Of a stretch of DNA of 49,009 nucleotides, positions 46,844 through 49,009 are shown piece by piece; position 1 is the first letter of the stretch, and every line of letters starts with the position of its first letter. The translations under genes and the position numbers were made by a program. This DNA comes from an uncultured Oscillospiraceae bacterium (GTDB lineage Bacteria > Bacillota > Clostridia > Oscillospirales > Acutalibacteraceae), in assembly GCA_948471095.1 (NCBI GenBank), contig CAOKRG010000013.1, positions 1 to 49,009 of the forward strand. Direction: 5' to 3'. The notes below the pieces were generated by a model. That model ran no database searches, was not told where the DNA came from, and saw nothing but the letters and a program-made list of their open reading frames with translations.

Positions 46844-46862
46844 GTCCCTTCGCTTCCCCATG

Positions 46863-46979
46863 GGGTCTGTTTGAAAAATCGAAATCGCCGTCTTTCTGCC
46901 CATAGCCAGACGCTTTCCGCCTGGAAGCCGCCTGCCCTTGGGGAAAAGTTTGACATTCCCTCTCTTTTCAAACAAACCC
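46863..46979. repeat. 117-bp inverted-repeat element, MITE-like
   Basis: GGGTCTGTTTGAAAA (46863-46877) and TTTTCAAACAAACCC (46965-46979) are inverted copies with one mismatch. The interior has no frame. TTTTGAACAAACCC at 47522-47535 resembles the right end. The rest of 46980-47094 shows only IS30 end sequence near 47055-47090. Confidence 0.5.
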
Positions 46980-47094
46980 TAGAGCGTGTTTTATTACCGG
47001 AGAAAAGCCGGATCATTGCCAAGCGTCAGGCGGTTTCAAGGCGAAAACCGCAGCGGAAATGTCAAGAGTAAATGCGAAAAAATTGAAATATTTT

Positions 47095-47385
47095 TCAGAG
47101 GGCGGCGACGGCGGCGCGGAATAGCATTTCAGACGTTTTCCAGCCTAAAATTTTACGTGGATAGTTGGCAATCCAGCTTTCCGCGCGCTTGACTTCTGCG
47201 GCGGTCACTTTCCCGAAGTCCGTTCCTTTCGGGAAGTGCCGCCGAATTATTTTGTTTTCGTTCTCATTGCTTCCCTGCTCGTAACTGCTGTATGGGTGGC
47301 AATAGTAAACCTTCGTGCGCTTGCCCTTTGTCAGCACGGAACGTTCCAGCCGTTCCACGTCCGCGAATTCCCCGCCGTTGTCAAC
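47095..47385 (-). pseudogene. IS30-family transposase remnant
   Basis: Only the last 95 or so residues remain: VDNGGEFADVERLERS, then KVYYCHPYSSYEQGSNENEN and IIRRHFPKGTDFGKVTAAEV, ending in MLFRAAVAAL. It carries the second catalytic Asp and the Glu region but lacks the first Asp and the DNA-binding domain; upstream of DNGGEF the reading frame continues into unrelated sequence, so a deletion ended there. It differs clearly from the copy at 1-627, so it is not a recent duplicate, although the noncoding right end is conserved. Inactive. Confidence 0.88.
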
Positions 47386-47451
47386 GCACCCCCGTTCCGC
47401 ATAACGTGCTTCATTTTGGTGTCCTCCTTTGATTTCCCGGCCCGGATATAC

Positions 47452-47497
47452 AAAAAAATTAGGTTACACAGGCCGTTTGACCTTGTGTAACCTAATT
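47452..47497 (-). terminator. Strong hairpin with T7 on minus strand
   Basis: AATTAGGTTACACA (47457-47470) pairs with TGTGTAACCTAATT (47484-47497), 14 perfect pairs, with T7 at 47452-47458 on the minus strand. It lies between the IS30 relic and the tRNA promoter. It could be a terminator for minus-strand readthrough or part of the relic. Confidence 0.75.
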
Positions 47498-47535
47498 GTA
47501 ATGCTTGCCCATTTCAAAATCTTTTGAACAAACCC

Positions 47536-47564
47536 TTGACATTTGTCGCGGAAGGGATTATAAT
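47536..47564 (+). promoter_or_regulatory. Consensus promoter of tRNA-Arg
   Basis: TTGACA (47536-47541) and TATAAT (47559-47564) are 17 bases apart, ending 16 bases before the mature tRNA. Confidence 0.9.
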
Positions 47565-47580
47565 AAGGAAGTTGAGACAA

Positions 47581-47657
47581 GCGCCAGTAGCTCAGCTGGA
47601 TAGAGTGTTTGGCTACGAACCAAAAGGTCGGGGGTTCGAATCCCTTCTGGCGTGCCA
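47581..47657 (+). tRNA. tRNA-Arg (anticodon ACG), CCA encoded
   Basis: The 77-base gene folds as a cloverleaf: acceptor GCGCCAG with CTGGCGT (first pair G-U), D-arm AGCTCAGCTGGATAGAG, anticodon loop with ACG, T-loop GGTTCGAATCC and a genomic CCA. The A at the first anticodon base is normally edited to inosine. Its 3' half is the likely integration core for the integrase to the right. Confidence 0.96.
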
Positions 47658-47660
47658 GCA

Positions 47661-47697
47661 AAAACCCAGGAAACAAGTCGTTTCCCGGGTTTTTTTC
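47661..47697 (+). terminator. Terminator of tRNA-Arg
   Basis: AACCCAGGAAAC pairs with GTTTCCCGGGTT (one mismatch), followed by TTTTTTC. It directly follows the tRNA and may also face the integrase gene from the other side. Confidence 0.8.
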
Positions 47698-47738
47698 TTT
47701 CTTTTACAACAAAATTTAGGGGTCGGTTTGGCCCCTGA

Positions 47739-47796
47739 GTTCAACTATAATTCAACTTTTGGATATCCAGCGGTCAGTTCAACTCTGAGTTCAACG
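47739..47796 (+). other. Four direct repeats near the attachment site, likely integrase arm sites
   Basis: GTTCAACT occurs at 47739 and 47777, ATTCAACT at 47750 and GTTCAACG at 47789, in two pairs 11-12 bases apart. They lie between the tRNA 3' end and the integrase stop, where arm-type binding sites of tyrosine integrases are found. Confidence 0.55.
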
Positions 47797-47809
47797 GAAC
47801 CCCAAAGAC

Positions 47810-49009
47810 TTACGCTTTTTTCAAGAAAATTTCTCCCAGGATATCCGCTGATTTCTGGTCGGCAGCTTCTATGACATGGGCGTAGATGTCAGCGGTGGTA
47901 CTTACTTGCGCGTGACCCAAGCGGGCGGAGATACTTACGCTGTCCACACCGGCGAAGTAGAGCATACTTGCCATTGTGTGGCGGAAGGCATGGGGATTGA
48001 TATGGGGCAGGCCGTGGCGCTTACTGAAACGGTCGAGCCAAGTGGTCACACTGTCGGGGTGCATGGGCTCGCCGGTGTCTTGGGCGAACACAAAGTCACG
48101 GTCCTCGTAGTAGTCTCCCAGCCGCAGGCGCTCCGTGTTCTGCCAGATGCGGTACTCCCCCAACAAGTCCATAGTCTTGCGGGACAGAGCAATCGTCCAG
48201 CGGGATTTTTCTGTTTTGGGAGTGGTTTCGTATATGCCGCGGTCAGGGCTGTAAATCACGTTGTTATTTATGCGGATGGTACAAGTGTCGAAGTCTACTT
48301 TAACCCATTTCAAGCCGAGCAATTCACCACGGCGCATACCTGTGATTAGCAGTAGGTGTGTGATCGTTTTCCACTTGAGAGGCTCGCTCTCCAAAGCTTC
48401 GCGGATAGCGGCAACCTCGTCTGGCTGGAAGAACTGCACCTCTTTCTTCACTTGGCGAGGGACGGTAGCGCGGTGAGCGGCATTGTACAGTACCAGCCCC
48501 TCCCGGACAGCCTGCTCCAGCACGGTGGAAATGAACACGTTACACTCCTTGATGGACTTGGGTGACAGCGGCCCGCCGGTGCGGGAGTTTGCTCCGGGCT
48601 GGTTCAGAGAAGCATAGAACTGATTGAGGTGCTGGGGGCGAAGCTCGGTGATTCGTATGTGCCCAATGGCTGGGTACACCCTTTTGGCTGAGGACTGATA
48701 GGCTCTGATTGTGGTGTGTTTCACACCTGTTTGCTCTTTGAGTTGCAACACATACTCAGCATACTGCTGAAAGGTTTGCCGGGTATCAGCGTGCATACCC
48801 TCCCGGCACTCTTTCTCAAAAGTCGCGGCAAAAGCCTCGGCTTTCTTTTTTGCGCTCTTTTCTGTCCAGGTTGGCTTGACCTCAAATGTAGCTGTGTAAG
48901 GCTTTAATTGCTTACCATCCGGCCCTCTGCCTCGGTGGACGCGGATGGAGTAGCTAACTGGCTTCCTGCCAATCCCCGATATGCTATGTATGGATAAACT
49001 CTGCGTTGC
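47810..49009 (-). CDS. int: Phage/ICE-type tyrosine integrase (N-terminus outside window)
   Basis: 399 residues are in the window and the frame is open at the right edge. The order is an arm-binding N-terminal domain (SYSIRVHRGRGPDGKQLKPY), a SAM-like core-binding domain (FQQYAEYVLQLKEQTGVKHT), and the catalytic domain with Arg in TGMRRGELLGL, His-x-x-Arg in HAFRHTMASML, a His in LGHAQVSTTADIYAHV and the nucleophile Tyr in the same stretch. The stop lies about 150 bases from the tRNA-Arg 3' end, the classic place for an integrase at one end of its element, so the element extends to the right. Base composition is lower in G+C than the chromosome. Prophage and conjugative element cannot be told apart from this gene. 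Confidence 0.95.
   Translation of the reverse strand, partial: ATQSLSIHSISGIGRKPVSYSIRVHRGRGPDGKQLKPYTATFEVKPTWTEKSAKKKAEAFAATFEKECREGMHADTRQTFQQYAEYVLQLKEQTGVKHTTIRAYQSSAKRVYPAIGHIRITELRPQHLNQFYASLNQPGANSRTGGPLSPKSIKECNVFISTVLEQAVREGLVLYNAAHRATVPRQVKKEVQFFQPDEVAAIREALESEPLKWKTITHLLLITGMRRGELLGLKWVKVDFDTCTIRINNNVIYSPDRGIYETTPKTEKSRWTIALSRKTMDLLGEYRIWQNTERLRLGDYYEDRDFVFAQDTGEPMHPDSVTTWLDRFSKRHGLPHINPHAFRHTMASMLYFAGVDSVSISARLGHAQVSTTADIYAHVIEAADQKSADILGEIFLKKA

Overview
The window is a G+C-rich stretch of chromosome from a low-G+C-type Gram-positive lineage. The best guess is class Clostridia, family Oscillospiraceae (gut relatives of Flavonifractor, Oscillibacter or Lawsonibacter). This rests on gene families and order (dgt-dnaG-rpoD, rpmF next to yceD, panT-like gene with coaX, rpoBC as its own unit), strong Shine-Dalgarno sites, SigA-type promoters with 17-base spacers and a Bacillus-type LexA box. 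No species is named, because no search could be run.

Layout. 1-670: 3' part of an IS30-type transposase converging on rpoC. 696-8298: rpoBC on the minus strand with a near-consensus promoter. 8438-8977: a divergent acetyltransferase. 9060-16303: a DNA-repair island with an endonuclease Q-like/UvrD fusion, a TIGR03915/TIGR03916-type radical SAM pair and an SOS-controlled dinB. 16384-22376: DUF1062, a 66-residue protein, Rrf2, a small membrane protein, rpoD, dnaG and dgt. 22593-33422: housekeeping genes (yigZ, rpmE, an EctB-like aminotransferase, two acetyltransferases, prfB, rpmF, yceD, a small P-loop protein, pgi, a D,D-carboxypeptidase). 33834-42396: a compact phage-derived cassette with portal, protease-like protein, capsid, connectors and Mu-like baseplate proteins, but no terminase, sheath, tube, tape measure, fibre or lysis gene. 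42759-46797: two TM2 proteins, DUF3267, and an ECF S component with coaX. 47095-49009: an IS30 relic, tRNA-Arg and the start of an integrated element whose integrase runs off the right edge.

The most unusual structure lies between the genes. At least eight intergenic spaces hold variants of one mosaic repeat. A fixed framework (pieces such as CCTCCGGCGG, CTTAGGGGC, GCCCCTAAGAACCC, ACGAAACTTTTACGG) is interrupted at fixed slots by interchangeable short perfect hairpins, mostly with 3-base loops. The same hairpin recurs in different slots, some hairpins sit inside the loops of other hairpins, and stem tips covary. Similar hairpins make up two inverted arrays that flank the baseplate half of the phage cassette.

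Functionally the window joins core transcription and replication (rpoBC, rpoD, dnaG), nucleotide control (dgt), translation (prfB, rpmE, rpmF, tRNA-Arg), CoA supply (panT-like, coaX) and DNA repair. The three larger repair proteins all carry sequences resembling sliding-clamp-binding motifs, suggesting one clamp-tethered repair set. Functions named here are inferred from motifs and family knowledge read by eye.
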